From: Siderastrea radians
Taxonomy: Eukaryota; Cnidaria; Anthozoa; Scleractinia; Rhizangiidae
Direction: 5' to 3'
NCBI GenBank assembly: GCA_964017195.1
Contig: OZ024896.1
Span: 1,116,001-1,180,000 of the forward strand
Length of the DNA: 64,000 nt
The notes beneath the pieces are model-generated. The model saw only the letters and a list, made by a program, of their open reading frames with translations. It was not told where the DNA came from and did no database searches. The position numbers were made by a program, and so were the translations under genes. Below, in pieces: positions 13,349-25,174 of the stretch. Position 1 is the stretch's first letter. Each line of letters begins with the position of its first letter.

Positions 13349-13792
13349 AGCCTCTGGGAATGCTCCAAAATGGGGTTTTTTCCCTAAGGATCTCACATAT
13401 CGCGATTTCTTTGTACTTTTGTACAAAAGGAATTTTTTTCGGATGGTCCCAAAGGGTTTGAATGCATTTGGGACCTTTGCGCATGCAGCTGACAGCGGCA
13501 ATTAGCTTTTTAGGGTCTGGGAATGCCTCAAAATGGGGTTTTGTCCCTAAGGATCTCACATATCGCGATTTCTTTGTACTTTTGCGCAAAAGGAATTTTT
13601 TTCGGATGGTCCCAAAGGGTTTGAATGCATTTGGGACCTTTGCGCATGCAGCTGAGACCAGCAATTAGCTTTTTACTGCTTTTTGGGACCAATTCAAGCC
13701 CTGATAGCAACGAGGGATTTGCATTTTTTGGGGCCTCTGGGGAGCATTTTTAGCGCACCTGAGCACGTGCAACACCTTTTTTAGCCTGTGGG
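13349..13792 (+). repeat. Rearranged unit with internal B1/B2 deletion
   Basis: A1 (13349-13511) and A2 (13512-13674) are followed by a 118 bp remnant (13675-13792) fusing the first ~30 bases of B1 to the last ~90 bases of B2. The join reads CAAGCCCTGATAGCAACGAG. CTGA occurs at both parental ends (GCCCTGAAAAAG in B1 and TTTCTGATAGCC in B2), so about 210 bp was lost at a 4-base microhomology. This is the only copy of this deletion in the window. Confidence 0.88.
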
Positions 13793-15245
13793 AATGCTCC
13801 AAAATGGGGTTTTTCCCGAAGGATCTCACATATCGCGATTCCTTTCTCTTTTGCACAAAAGGAATTTTTTTCGGATGGTCCCAAAGGGTTTGAATACATT
13901 TGGGACCTTTGCGCATGCAGCTGAGAGCGGAAATTAGCTTTTTTCTGCTTTTTGGGACCAATTCAAGCCCTGAAAAAGTGGAGCATTTTTTAGTATCGCC
14001 AAATTCTATAAAGATAACGCCAAATGCATTGTTTTTTGGCGCTGCACCGGATCTGAGGTGCTTTTATGCTGGAGCCGTTGCACCAAAATCAGCAGTTTTT
14101 TGAGGGACCCACCCCACCCCTCTGAAAACGGAAATATCCACCTTATCGACAGAATCGCAGACTTTCTACACAATAAACTTTTTTTTCTGCTAGCCCCGAG
14201 GGATTTGCATTTTTTGGGGCCTCTGGGGAGCATTTTTAGCGCACCTGAGGACATGCAACACCTTTTTTAGCCTCTGGGAATGCTCCAAAATGGGGTTTTT
14301 TCCCTAAGGATGTCACATATCGCGATTTCCTTGTACTTTTGCACAAAAAGAATTTTTTTCGGATGGTCCCAAAGGGTTTGAATGCATTTTGGACCTTTGC
14401 GCATGCAGCTGAGAGCGGCAATTAGGTTTTTAGGGTCTGTGAATGCCTCAAAATGGGGTTTTTTCCCTAAGGATCTCACATATCGCGATTTCTTTGTACT
14501 TTTGCACAAAGGGAATTTTTTTCGGATGGTCCCAAAGGGTTTGAATGCATTTGGGACCTTTGCGCATGCAGCTGAGAGCGGCAATTAGCTTTTGAGGGTC
14601 TAGGAATGCCTCAAAATGGTGTTTTTTCCCTAAGGATCTCACATATCGCGATTTCTTTGTACTTTTGCATAAAAGGAATTTTTTTCGGATGGCCCCAATG
14701 GGTTTGAATGCATTTGGGACCTTTGCACATGCAGCTGAGAGCGGCAATTAGCTTTTGAGGGTCTAGGAATGCCTCAAAATGGGGTTTTTTCCCTAAGGAT
14801 GTCACATATCGCGATTTCTTTGTGTTTTTGCACAAAAGGAATTTTTTTCGGATGGTCCCAAAGGGTTTGAATGCATTTGCGACCTTTCCGCATGCAGCTG
14901 AGAGCGGCAATTAGCTTTTTTCTACTTTTTGGGACCAATTCAAGCCCTGAAAAAGTGCAGCATTTTTTAGTATCGCCAACTTCTATAAAAATAACGCCAA
15001 ATGCATTGTTTTTGGTGCCGCAACGGGATCTGAGGTGCTTTTATGCTGGGGCCGTTGCACCAAAATCAGCACTTTTTTGAGGGACCCACCCCAGCCCTCT
15101 GAAAACGGAAATATCCACCTTATCGACAGAATCGCAGACTTTCTACACGATAAACTTTTTTTTCTGATAGCCCCGAGGAAATTGCATTTTTCGGGGCCTC
15201 TGGGGAGCATTTCTAGCGCACCTGAGCACGTGCAACACCTTTTTT
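13793..15245 (+). repeat. Trimer followed by a hexamer
   Basis: The trimer (13793-14268, 476 bp) is short because of small deletions. The hexamer (14269-15245) has A1 at 14269, A2 at 14432, 14595 and 14758, B1 at 14921 and B2 at 15080. It is one of only two units with three A2 copies. Two of its A2 copies enter through CTTTTGAGGGTCTAGG, indicating local duplication of one A2 variant. Confidence 0.86.
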
Positions 15246-17414
15246 AGCCTCTGGGAATGCTCCAAAATGGGTTTTTTTCCCTAAGGATCTCACATATCGC
15301 GATTTCTTTATACTTTTGCACAAAGGGATTTTTTTCGGATGGTCCCAAAGGGTTTGAATGCATTTGGGACCTTTTTGCATGCAGCTGAGAGCGGCAATGA
15401 GCTTTTTTCTGCTTTTTGGGACCAATTCAAGCCCTGAAAAAGTGCAGCATTTTTAAGTATCGCCAAATTCTATAAACATAGCATCAAATGCATTTTTTTT
15501 TTGGTGCTGCAACGGGATCTGAGGTGCTTTTATGCTGGGGCCGTTGCACCAAAATCAGCACTTTTTTGAGGGACCCACCCCTTCCCTCTGAAAACGGAAG
15601 TATCCACCTTATCGAAAGAATCGCAGACTTTCTACACAATAAACTTTTTTTTCTGATAGCCCCGAGGGATTTGCATTTTTTGGGGGCTCATGGGAGCATT
15701 TTTAATGCACCTGAGCACGTGCAACACTTTTTTAGCCTCTGGGAATGCTCCAAAATGGGGTTTTTTCCCTAAGGATCTCACATATCGCGATTTCCTTGTA
15801 CTTTTGCACAAAAGGAATTTTTTTCGGATGGTCTGAAGGAGTTTGAATGCATTTGGGACCTTTGCGCATGTAGCAGAGAGCGGCAATTAGCTTTTTAGGG
15901 TCTGGGAATGCCTCAAAATGGGGTTTTTTCCCTAAGGATCTCACATATCGCGATTTCTTTGTACTTTTGCACAAAATATCCACCTTATCGACAGAATCGC
16001 AGAGTTTCTACGCAATAAACTATTTTTTCTGATAGCCCCAAGGGATTTGCACTTTTTGGGGCCTCTGGGGAGCGTTTTTAGCGTACCTAAAGACGTGCAA
16101 CATCTTTTTTTAGCCTCTGGGAATGCTCCAAAATGGGGTTTTTTCCCTAAGGATCTCACATATCGCGATTTCTTTGTACTTTTGCTAAAAATGAATTTTT
16201 TTCGGATAGTCCCACGGGGTTTGAATGCATTTGGGACCTTTGCGCATGCAGCAGAGAGGGGCAATTAGCTTTTTAGGGTCTGGGAATGCCTCAAAATGGG
16301 GTTTTCTCCCTAAGGATCTCACATATCGCGATTTCTTTGTACTTGTGCACAAAAGGAATTTTTTCGGATGGTCCCAATGGGTTTGAATGCATTTGGGACC
16401 TTTGCGCATGCAGCTGAGAGCGGCAATTAGCTTTTTTCTGCTTTTTGGAACCAATTCAAGCCCTGAAAAAGTGCAGCATTTTTTAGTATCGCCAAATTCT
16501 ATAAAAATAGGGCCAAATGCATTGTTTTTTGGTGTAGCAACGGGATCTGAGGTGCTTTTATGCTGGGGCCGTTGCACCAAAATCAGCACTTTTTTGAGGG
16601 ACCCAACCCAGGCCTCTGAAAACGGAAATATCCACCTTATCGACAGAATCGCAGACTTTCTACACAATAAACTTTTTTTTCTGATACCCCAGAGGGATTT
16701 GCATTTTTTGGGGCCTCTGGGGAGCATTTTTAGCGCACCTGAGCACGTGCAACACCTTTTTTAGCCTCTGGGAAAGCTCCAAAATGGGGTTTTTTCCCTA
16801 AGGATCTCACATATCGCGATTTCTTTGTACTTTTGCACAAAAGGAATTTTTTTCGGATGGTCCCAAAGGGGTTTGAATGCATTTGGGACCTTTGCGCATG
16901 CCGCTGAGAGCGGCAATTAGCTTTTTAGGGTCTGGGAATGCCTCAAAATGGGGTTTTTCCCTAAGGATCTCACATATCGCGATTTCTTTGTACTTTTGCA
17001 CAAAAGGAACTTTTTTCGGATGGTCCCAAAGGGTTTGAATGCATTTGGGACCTTTGCGCATGCAGCTGAGAGCGGCAATTAGCTTTTTTCTGCCTTTTGG
17101 GACCAATTCAAGCCCTGAAAAAGTGCAGCATTTTTTAGTATCGCCAAATTCTATAAAAATAACGCCAAATGCATTGTTTTTGGTGCCGCAACGGGATCTG
17201 AGGTGCTTTTATGCTGGGGCCGTTGCACCAAAATCAGCACTTTTTTGAGGGACCCACCCCAGCCCTCTGAAAACGGAAATATCCACCTTATCGACAGAAT
17301 CGCAGACTTTCTACACAATAAACTTTTTTTTCTGATAGCCCCGAAGGAGATTGCATTTTTTGGGGCCTCTGGGGAGCATTTCTAGCGCACCTGAGCACGT
17401 GCAACACCTTTTTT
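15246..17414 (+). repeat. 2.17 kb duplication, copy 1
   Basis: Unit order is 3,X,4,4, starting at 15246, 15734, 16112 and 16763. It matches 17415 onward at an offset of 2169. The first three units form a 1.5 kb signature cassette: A1 with CTTTTTGCATGC, B1 with AAACATAGCATC, B2 with CCCCTTCCC, A1 with GGTCTGAAGG, the chimera, A1 with GGATAGTCCCA, A2 with CTTGTGCAC, and B1 with GTAGCAACGGG. Confidence 0.87.
15897..16111 (+). repeat. A2/B2 deletion chimera, instance 3
   Basis: Same join, near 15976. This copy has GAGTTTCTACGC and AACTATTTTTTC where others have GACTTTCTACGC and AACTTTTTTTTC, so it has diverged privately. It sits inside the signature cassette at 15246-16762. Confidence 0.91.
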
Positions 17415-18932
17415 AGCCTCTGGGAATGCTCCAAAATGGGTTTTTTTCCCTAAGGATCTCACATATCGCGATTTCTTTGTACTTTTGCACAAAGGGATTT
17501 TTTTCGGATGGTCCCAAAGGGTTTGAATGCATTTGGGACCTTTTTGCATGCAGCTGAGAGAGGCAATGAGCTTTTTTCTGCTTTTTGGGACCAATTCAAG
17601 CCCTGAAAAAGTGCAGCATTTTTAAGTATCGCCAAATTCTATAAACATAGCATCAAATGCATTTTTTTTTTGGTGCCGCAACGGGATCTGAGGTGCTTTT
17701 ATGCTGGGGCCGTTGCACCAAAATCAGCACTTTTTTGAGGGACCCACCCCTTCCCTCTGAAAACGGAAATATCCACCTTATCGAAAGAATCGCAGACTTT
17801 CTACACAATAAACTTTTTTTTCTGATAGCCCCGAGGGATTTGCATTTTTTGGGGCCTCATGGGAGCATTTTTAATGCACCTGAGCACGTGCAACACTTTT
17901 TTAGACTCTGGGAATGCTCCAAAATGGGGTTTTTTCCCTAAGGATCTCACATATCGCGATTTCCTTGTACTTTTGCACAAAAGGAATTTTTTTCGGATGG
18001 TCTGAAGGGGTTTGAATGCATTTGGGACCTTTGCACATGTAGCAGAGAGCGGCAATTAGCTTTTTAGGGTCTGGGAATGCCTCAAAATGGGATTTTTTCC
18101 CTAAGGATCTCACATATCGCGATTTCTTTGTACTTTTGCACAAAATATCCACCTTATCGACAGAATCGCAGACTTTCTACGCAATAAACTTTTTTTTCTG
18201 ATAGCCCCAAGGGATTGGCACTTTTTGGGGCCTCTGGGGAGCGTTTTTAGCGTACCTAAAGACGTGCAACATCTTTTTTTAGCCTCTGGGAATGCTCCTA
18301 AATGGGGTTTTTTCCCTAAGGATCTCACATATCGCGATTTCTTTGTACTTTTTCTAAAAATGAATTTTTTTCGGATAGTCCCAAGGGGTTTGAATGCATT
18401 TGGGACCTTTGCGCATGCAGCAGAGAGCGGCAATTAGCTTTTTAGGGTCTGGGAATGCCTCAAAATGGGGTTTTCTCCCTAAGGATCTCACATATCGCGA
18501 TTTCTTTGTACTTGTGCACAAAAGGAATTTTTTTCGGATGGTCCCAAAGGGTTTGAATGCATTTGGGACCTTTGCGCATGCAGCTGAGAGCGGCAATTAG
18601 CTTTTTTCTGCTTTTTGGAACCAATTCAAGCCCTGAAAAAGTGCAGCATTTTTTAGTATCGCCAAATTCTATAAAAATAGCGCCAAATGCATTGTTTTTT
18701 GGTGTAGCAACGGGATCTGAGGTGCTTTTATGCTGGGGCCGTTGCACCAAAATCAGCACTTTTTTGAGGGACCCAACCCAGGCCTCTGAAAACGGAAATA
18801 TCCACCTTATCGACAGAATCGCAGACTTTCTACACAATAAACTTTTTTTTCTGATACCCCAGAGGGATTTGCATTTTTTGGGGCCTCTGGGGAGCATTTT
18901 TAGCGCACCTGAGCACGTGCAACACCTTTTTT
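17415..18932 (+). repeat. 2.17 kb duplication, copy 2 (signature cassette)
   Basis: Unit order is 3,X,4, starting at 17415, 17903 and 18281. It carries the same cassette markers as 15246-16762. Its chimera (18066-18280) also lies at the left edge of the 6.9 kb duplication, so this segment belongs to two nested duplication events. The next unit (18933) is a trimer where copy 1 has a tetramer, showing that the similarity changes at that point. Confidence 0.86.
18066..18280 (+). repeat. A2/B2 deletion chimera, instance 4
   Basis: Same join, near 18145. Its 3' part (GGGATTGGCACTTTTT) matches instance 5 but its 5' part does not. This places the left edge of the 6.9 kb duplication inside it. Confidence 0.91.
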
Positions 18933-21900
18933 AGCCTCTGGGAATGCTCCAAAATGGGTTTTTTTCCCTAAGGATCTCACATATCGCGATTTCTTTGTAC
19001 TTTTGCACAAAGGGATTTTTTTCGGATGGTCCCAAAGGGTTTGAATGCATTTGGGACCTTTTTGCATGCAGCTGAGAGCGGCAATGAGCTTTTTTCAGCT
19101 TTTTGGGACCAATTCAAGCCCTGAAAAAGTGCAGCATTTTTAAGTATCGCCAAATTCTATAAACATGGCATCAAATGCATTTTTTTTTGGTGCCGCAACG
19201 GGATCTGAGGTGCTTTTATGCTGGGGCCGTTGCACCAAAATCAGCACTTTTTTGAGGGACCCACCCCTTCCCTCTGAAAACGGAAATATCCACCTTATCG
19301 AAAGAATCGCAGACTTTCTACACAATAAACTTTTTTTTGTGATAGCCCCGAGGGATTTGCATTTTTTGGGGCCTCTGGGGAGCATTTTTAGCGCACCTGA
19401 GCACGTGCAACACCTTTTTTAGCCTCTGGGAATGCTCCAAAATGGGGTTTTTTCCCTAAGGATCTCACATATCGCGATTTCTTTGTACTTTTGCAGAAAA
19501 GCAATTTTTTTCGGATGGTCCCAAAGGGTTTGAATGCATTTGGGACCTTTGCGCATGCAGCTGAGAGCGGCAATTAGCTGTTTTCTGCTGTTTGGGACCA
19601 ATTCAAGCCCTGAAAAAGTGCAGCATTTTTAGTATCGCCAAATTCTATAAAAATAGCGCCAAATGCATTGTTTTTTGGTGCCGCAACGGGATCTGAGGTG
19701 CCTTTATGCTGGGGCCGTTGCACCAAAATCAGCACTTTTTTGAGGGACCCACCCCACCCTTCTGAAAACGGAAATATCCACCTTATCGTTAGAATCGCAG
19801 ACTTTCTACAGAATAAACTTTTTTTTTTCTGATAGCCCCGAGGGATTTGCATTTTTTGGGGCCTCTGGGGAGCGTTTTTAGCGCACCTAAACACGAGCAA
19901 CATCTTTTTTTAGCCTCTGGGAATGCCCCAAAATGGGGTTTTTTCCCTAAGGATCTCACTTATCGCGATTTCTTTGTACTTTTGCACAAAAGGAATTTTT
20001 TTCGGATAGTCCCAAGGGGTTTGAATGCATTTGGGTCCTTTGCGCATGCAGCAGAGAGCGGCAATTAGCTTTTTAGGGTCTGGGAATGCCTCAAAATGGG
20101 GTTTTCTCCCTAAGGATCTCACATATCGCGATTTCTTTGTACTTGTGCACAAAAGGAATTTTTTTCGGATGGTCCCAAAGGGTTTGAATGCATTTGGGAC
20201 CTTTGCGCATGCAGCTGAGAGCGGCAATTAGCTTTTTTCTGCTTTTTGGGACCAATTCAAGCCCTGAAAAAGTGCAGCATTTTTTAGTATCGCTAAATTC
20301 TATAAAAAATAGCGCCAAATGCATTGTTTTTTGGTGCTGCAACGGGATCTGAGGTGCTTTTATGCTGGGGCCGTTGCACGAAAATCTGCACATTTTTCAC
20401 GGACCCACCCCACCGCTTTGAAAACGGAAATATCCACCTTATCGACAAAATCGCAGACTTTCTACACAATAAACTTTTTTTTCTGAAAGCCCCAAGCGAT
20501 TTGCATTTTTTGGGGCCTCTGGGGAACATTTTTAGCGCACCTGAGCACGTGCAACACCTTTTTTAGCCTCTGGGAATGCCCCAAAATGGGGTTTTTTCCC
20601 TAAGGATGTCACATATCGCGATTTCTTTGTACTTTTGCACAAAAGGAATTTTTTTCGGATGGTCACAAAGGGTTTGAATGGATTTGGGACCTTTGCGCAT
20701 GCAGCTGAGAGCGGGAATTAGCTTTTTAGGGTCTGGGAATGCCTCAAAATGTGTTTTTTCCCCTAAGGATGTCACATATCGCGATTTCTTTGTACTTTTG
20801 CACAAAAAGAAATTTTTTCGGATGGTCCCAAAGGGTTTGAATGCATTTGGGACCTTTGCGCATGCAGCTGAGAGCGGCAATTAGCTTTTTAGGGTCTGGG
20901 AATGCCTCAAAATGGGTTTTTTCTCCTAATGATGTCACATATCGCGATTTCTTTGTACTTTTGCACAAAAAAAAATTTTTTTGGATGGTCCAGAACGGTT
21001 TGAATGCATTTGGGACCTTTGCGCATGCAGCTGAGAGCGGCAATTAGCTTTTTTCTGCCTTTTGGGACCAATTCAGGCCTGAAAAAGTGCAGCATTTTTT
21101 AGTATCGCCAAATTCTATAAAAATAACGCCAATTGCATTGTTTTTTGGTGCCGCAACGGGATCTGAGGTGTCTTTATGCTGGGGCCGTTGCACCAAAATC
21201 AGCACTTTTTTGAGGGACCCACCCCACCTCTCTGAACACGGAAATATCCACCTTATCGACAAAATCGCAGACTTTCTACACAATAAACTTTTTTTTCTCA
21301 TAGCCCCGAGAGATTTGCATTTTTGGGGGCCTCTGGCGAGCATTTTTAGCCCACCTGAGCACCTGCAACACCTTTTTTAGCCTCTGGGAATGCTCCAAAA
21401 TGGGGTTTTTTCCCTAAGGATCTCATATATTGCGATTTCTTTTTACTTTTGCACAAAAGGAATTTTTTTCGGATGATCCCAAAGGGTTTGAATGCATTTG
21501 GGACCTTTGCGCATGCACCTGAGAGCGGCAATTAGCTTTTTAGGGTCTGGGAATGCCTCAAAATGGGGGTTTTTCCCTAAGGATCTCACATATCGCGATT
21601 TCTTTGTACTTTTGCACAAAAGGAATTTTATTCGGATGGTCCCAAGGGGTTTGAATGCATTTGGGACCTTTGCGCATGCAGATGAGAGCGGCAATTAGTT
21701 TTTGAGGGTCTCGGAATCCCTCAAAATGGGGTTTTTTCCCTAAGGATCTCACATATCGCGATTTCTTTGTACTTTTGCACAAAAGGAATTTTTTCGGATG
21801 GCCCCAAAGGGTTTGAATGCATTTGGGGCCTTTGCGCATGCAGCTGAGAGCGGCTATTAGCTTTTTCCTGCTTTTTGGGACCAATTCAAGCCCTGAAAAA

Positions 21901-24900
21901 GTGCAGCATTTTTTAGTATCGCTAAATTCTATAAAAATAGCGCCAAATGCATTGTTTTTTGGTGTAGCAACGGGATCTGAGGTGCTTTTATGCTGCGGCC
22001 GTTGCACCAAAATCAGCACTTTTTTGAGGGACCCACCCCACCCCTCTGAAAACGGAAATATCCACCTTATCGACAGAATCGCAGACTTTCTACACAATAA
22101 ACTTTTTTTTCTGATAGCCCCGAGGGATTTGCATTTTGTTGGGCCTCTGGGGAGCATTTTTAGCGCACCTGAGCACGTGCAACACTTTTTTTAGCCTCTG
22201 GGAAAGCTCCAAATTGGGGTTTTTTCCCTAAGAATCTCACATATCGCGAATTCTTTGTACTTTTCCACAAAAGGAATTTTTTTCGGAAGGTCTGAACGGG
22301 GTTTGAATGCATTTGGGACCTTTGGGCATGCAGCTGAGAGGGGCAATTAGCTTTTTAGGGTCTGGGAATGCCTCAAAATGGGGTTTATTCCCTAAGGATC
22401 TCACATATCGCGATTTCTTTGTACTTTTGCACAAAAGGAATTTTTTCGGATGGTCCCAATGGGTTTGAATGCATTTGGGACCTTTGCGCATGCAGCTGAG
22501 AGCGGCAATTAGCCTTTTTCTGCTTTTTGGGACCAATTCAAGCCTTGAAAAAGTGCAGCATTTTTTAGTATCGCCAAATTCTATAAAAATAGCGCCAAAT
22601 GCATTGTTTTTTGGTGCCGCAACGGGATCTGAGGTGCTTTTATGCTGCAGCCGTTGAACCAAAATCAGCACTTTTTTGAGGGACCCACCCCACCCCTCTG
22701 AAAACGGAAATATTCCCCTTATCGACAGAATGGCAGACTTTCTACACAATAAACTTTTTTTTCTGATAGCCCCGAGGGATTTTCATTTTTTGGGGCCTCT
22801 GGGGAGCATTTTTAGCGCACCTGAGCACGTGCAACACCTTTTTTAGCCTCTGGGAATGCTCCAAAATGGGGTTTTTTCCCTAAGGATCTCACATATCGCG
22901 ATTTCTTTGTACTTTTGCACAAAAGGAATTTTTTTCGGATGGTCCCAAAGGGTTTGAATGCATTTGGGTTCTTTGCGCATGCATCTGAGAGCGGCAATTA
23001 GCTTATTAGGGTCTGGGAATGCCTCAAAATGGGGTCTTTTCCCTAAGGATCTCACATATCGCGTTTCTTTGTACTTTTGCACAAAAGGAATTTTTTTCGG
23101 ATGGTCCCAAAGGGTTTGAATGCATTTGGGACCTTTGCGCATGCAGCTGAGAGCGGCAATTAGCTTTTTAGGGTCTGGGAATGCCTCAAAATGGGGTTTA
23201 TTCCCTAAGGATCTCACATATCGCGATTTCTTTGTACTTTTGCACAAAAGGAATTTTTTCGGATGGTCCCAATGGGTTTGAATGCATTTGGGACCTTTGC
23301 GCATGCAGCTGAGAGCGGCTATTAGCCTTTTTCTGCTTTTTGGGACCAATTCAAGCCCTGAAAAAGTGCAGCATTTTTTAGTATCGCCAAATTCTATAAA
23401 AATAGCGCCAAATGCATTGTTTTTTGATGCCGCAACGGGATCTGAGGTGCTTTTATGCTGGGGCCGTTGCACCAAAATCAGCACTTTTTTGAGGGACCCA
23501 CCCCACCCTTCTGAAAACGGAAATATCCACCTTATCGACAGAATCGCAGACTTTTTACACAATAAACTTTTTTTTCTGATAGCCCCGAGGGATTTGCATT
23601 TTTTGGGGCCTCTGGGGAGCGTTTTTAGCGTACCTAAAGACGTGCAACATCTTTTTTTAGCCTCTGGGAATGCTCCAAAATGGAGTTTTTTCCCTAAGGA
23701 TCTCACATATCGCGATTTCTTTGTACTTTTGCACAAAAGGAATTTTTTTCGGATAGTCCCAAGGGGTTTGAATGCATTTGGGACCTTTGCGCATGCAGCA
23801 GAGAGCGGCAATTAGCTTTTTAGGGTCTGGGAATGCCTCAAAATGGGGTTTTCTCGCTAAGGATCTCACATATCGCGATTTCTTTGTAGTTGTGCTCGAA
23901 AGGAATTTTTTTCGGATGGTCCCAAAGGGTTTGAATGCATTTGGGACCTTTGCGCATGCAGCTGAGAGCGGCAATAAGCTTTTTTCTACTTTTTGGGACC
24001 AATTGAAGCCCTGAAAAAGTGCAGCATTTTTTAGTACCGCCAAATTCTATAAAAATAACGCCAAATGCATTGTTTTTGGTGCCGCAACGGGATCTGAGGT
24101 GCTTTTATGCTGGGGCCGTTGCACCAAAATCAGCACTTTTTTGAGGGACCCACCCCACCCCTCTGAAAACGGAAATATCCACCTTATCGATAGAATCGCA
24201 GACTTTCTACACAATAAACTTTTTTTCTGATAGGCCCGAGGAAATTGCATTTTTTGGGGCCTCTGGGGAGCATTTCTAGCGCACCTGAGCACGTGCAACA
24301 CCTTTTTTAGCCTTTGGGAATGCTCCAAAATGGGGTTTTTTCCCTAAGGATCTCACATATCGCGATTTCTTTGTACTTTTGCACAAGAGGATTTTTTTCG
24401 GATGGTCCCAAAGGGTTTGAATGCATTTGGGACCTCTTTGCATGCAGCTGAGAGCGGCAATGAGCTTTTTTCTGCTTTTTGGGACAAATTCAAGCCCTGA
24501 AAAAGTGCAGCATTTTTAAGTATCGCCAAATTCTATAAAAATAGCATCAAACGCATGTTTTTTTTGGTGCTGCAACGGGATCTGAGGTGCTTTTATGCTG
24601 GGGCCGTTGCACCAAAATCAGCACTTTTTTGAGGGACCCACCCCTTCCCTCTCAAAACGGAAATATCCACCTTATCAAAAGAATCGCAGACTTTCTACAC
24701 AATAAACTTTTTTTTCTGATAGCCCCGAGGGATTTGCATTTTTTGGGGCCTCATGGGAGCATTTTTAGCGCACCTGAGCACGTGCAACACTTTTTTAGCC
24801 TCTGGGAATGCTCCAAAATGTGGTTTTTTCCCTAAGGATCTCACATATCGCGATTTCTTTGTACTTTTGCACAAAAGGAATTTTTTTCGGATGGTCTGAA

Positions 24901-25000
24901 GGGGTTTGAATGCATTTGGGACGTTTGCGCATATAGCAGAGAGCGGCAATTAGCTTTTTAGGGTCTGGGAATGCCTCAAAATGGGGTTTTTTCCCTAAGA
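18105..25000 (+). repeat. 6.9 kb tandem duplication, copy 1
   Basis: Complete units start at 18281 (4), 18933 (3), 19421 (3), 19912 (4), 20565 (5), 21379 (5), 22193 (4), 22845 (5), 23659 (4), 24309 (3) and 24797 (X). The following copy repeats all eleven units in the same order at an offset of 6894. The stated edges are approximate: sequence differences place both edges inside the 215 bp A2/B2 chimera, at about 18.10-18.21 kb on the left and 25.00-25.11 kb on the right. Confidence 0.92.
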
Positions 25001-25174
25001 ATCTCACATATCGCGATTTCTTTGTACTTTTGCACAAAATATCCACCTTATCGACAGAATCGCAGACTTTCTACGCAATAAACTTTTTTTTCTGATAGCC
25101 CCAAGGGATTGGCACTTTTTGGGGCCTCTGGGGAGCGTTTTTAGCGTACCTAAAGACGTGCAACATCTTTTTTT
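24960..25174 (+). repeat. A2/B2 deletion chimera, instance 5 (duplication junction)
   Basis: Same join, near 25038. The 5' part shares CCCTAAGAATCTC with instance 6, and the 3' part shares GGGATTGGCAC with instance 4. It is therefore a hybrid and marks the crossover joining the two 6.9 kb copies. Confidence 0.91.

Noticed and set aside
22843..23811. Second 322-codon minus-strand frame, nearly the same as that at 29737-30705
   Set aside because: It is the partner copy in the 6.9 kb duplication. The two are alike because the DNA was duplicated, not because a protein is conserved.
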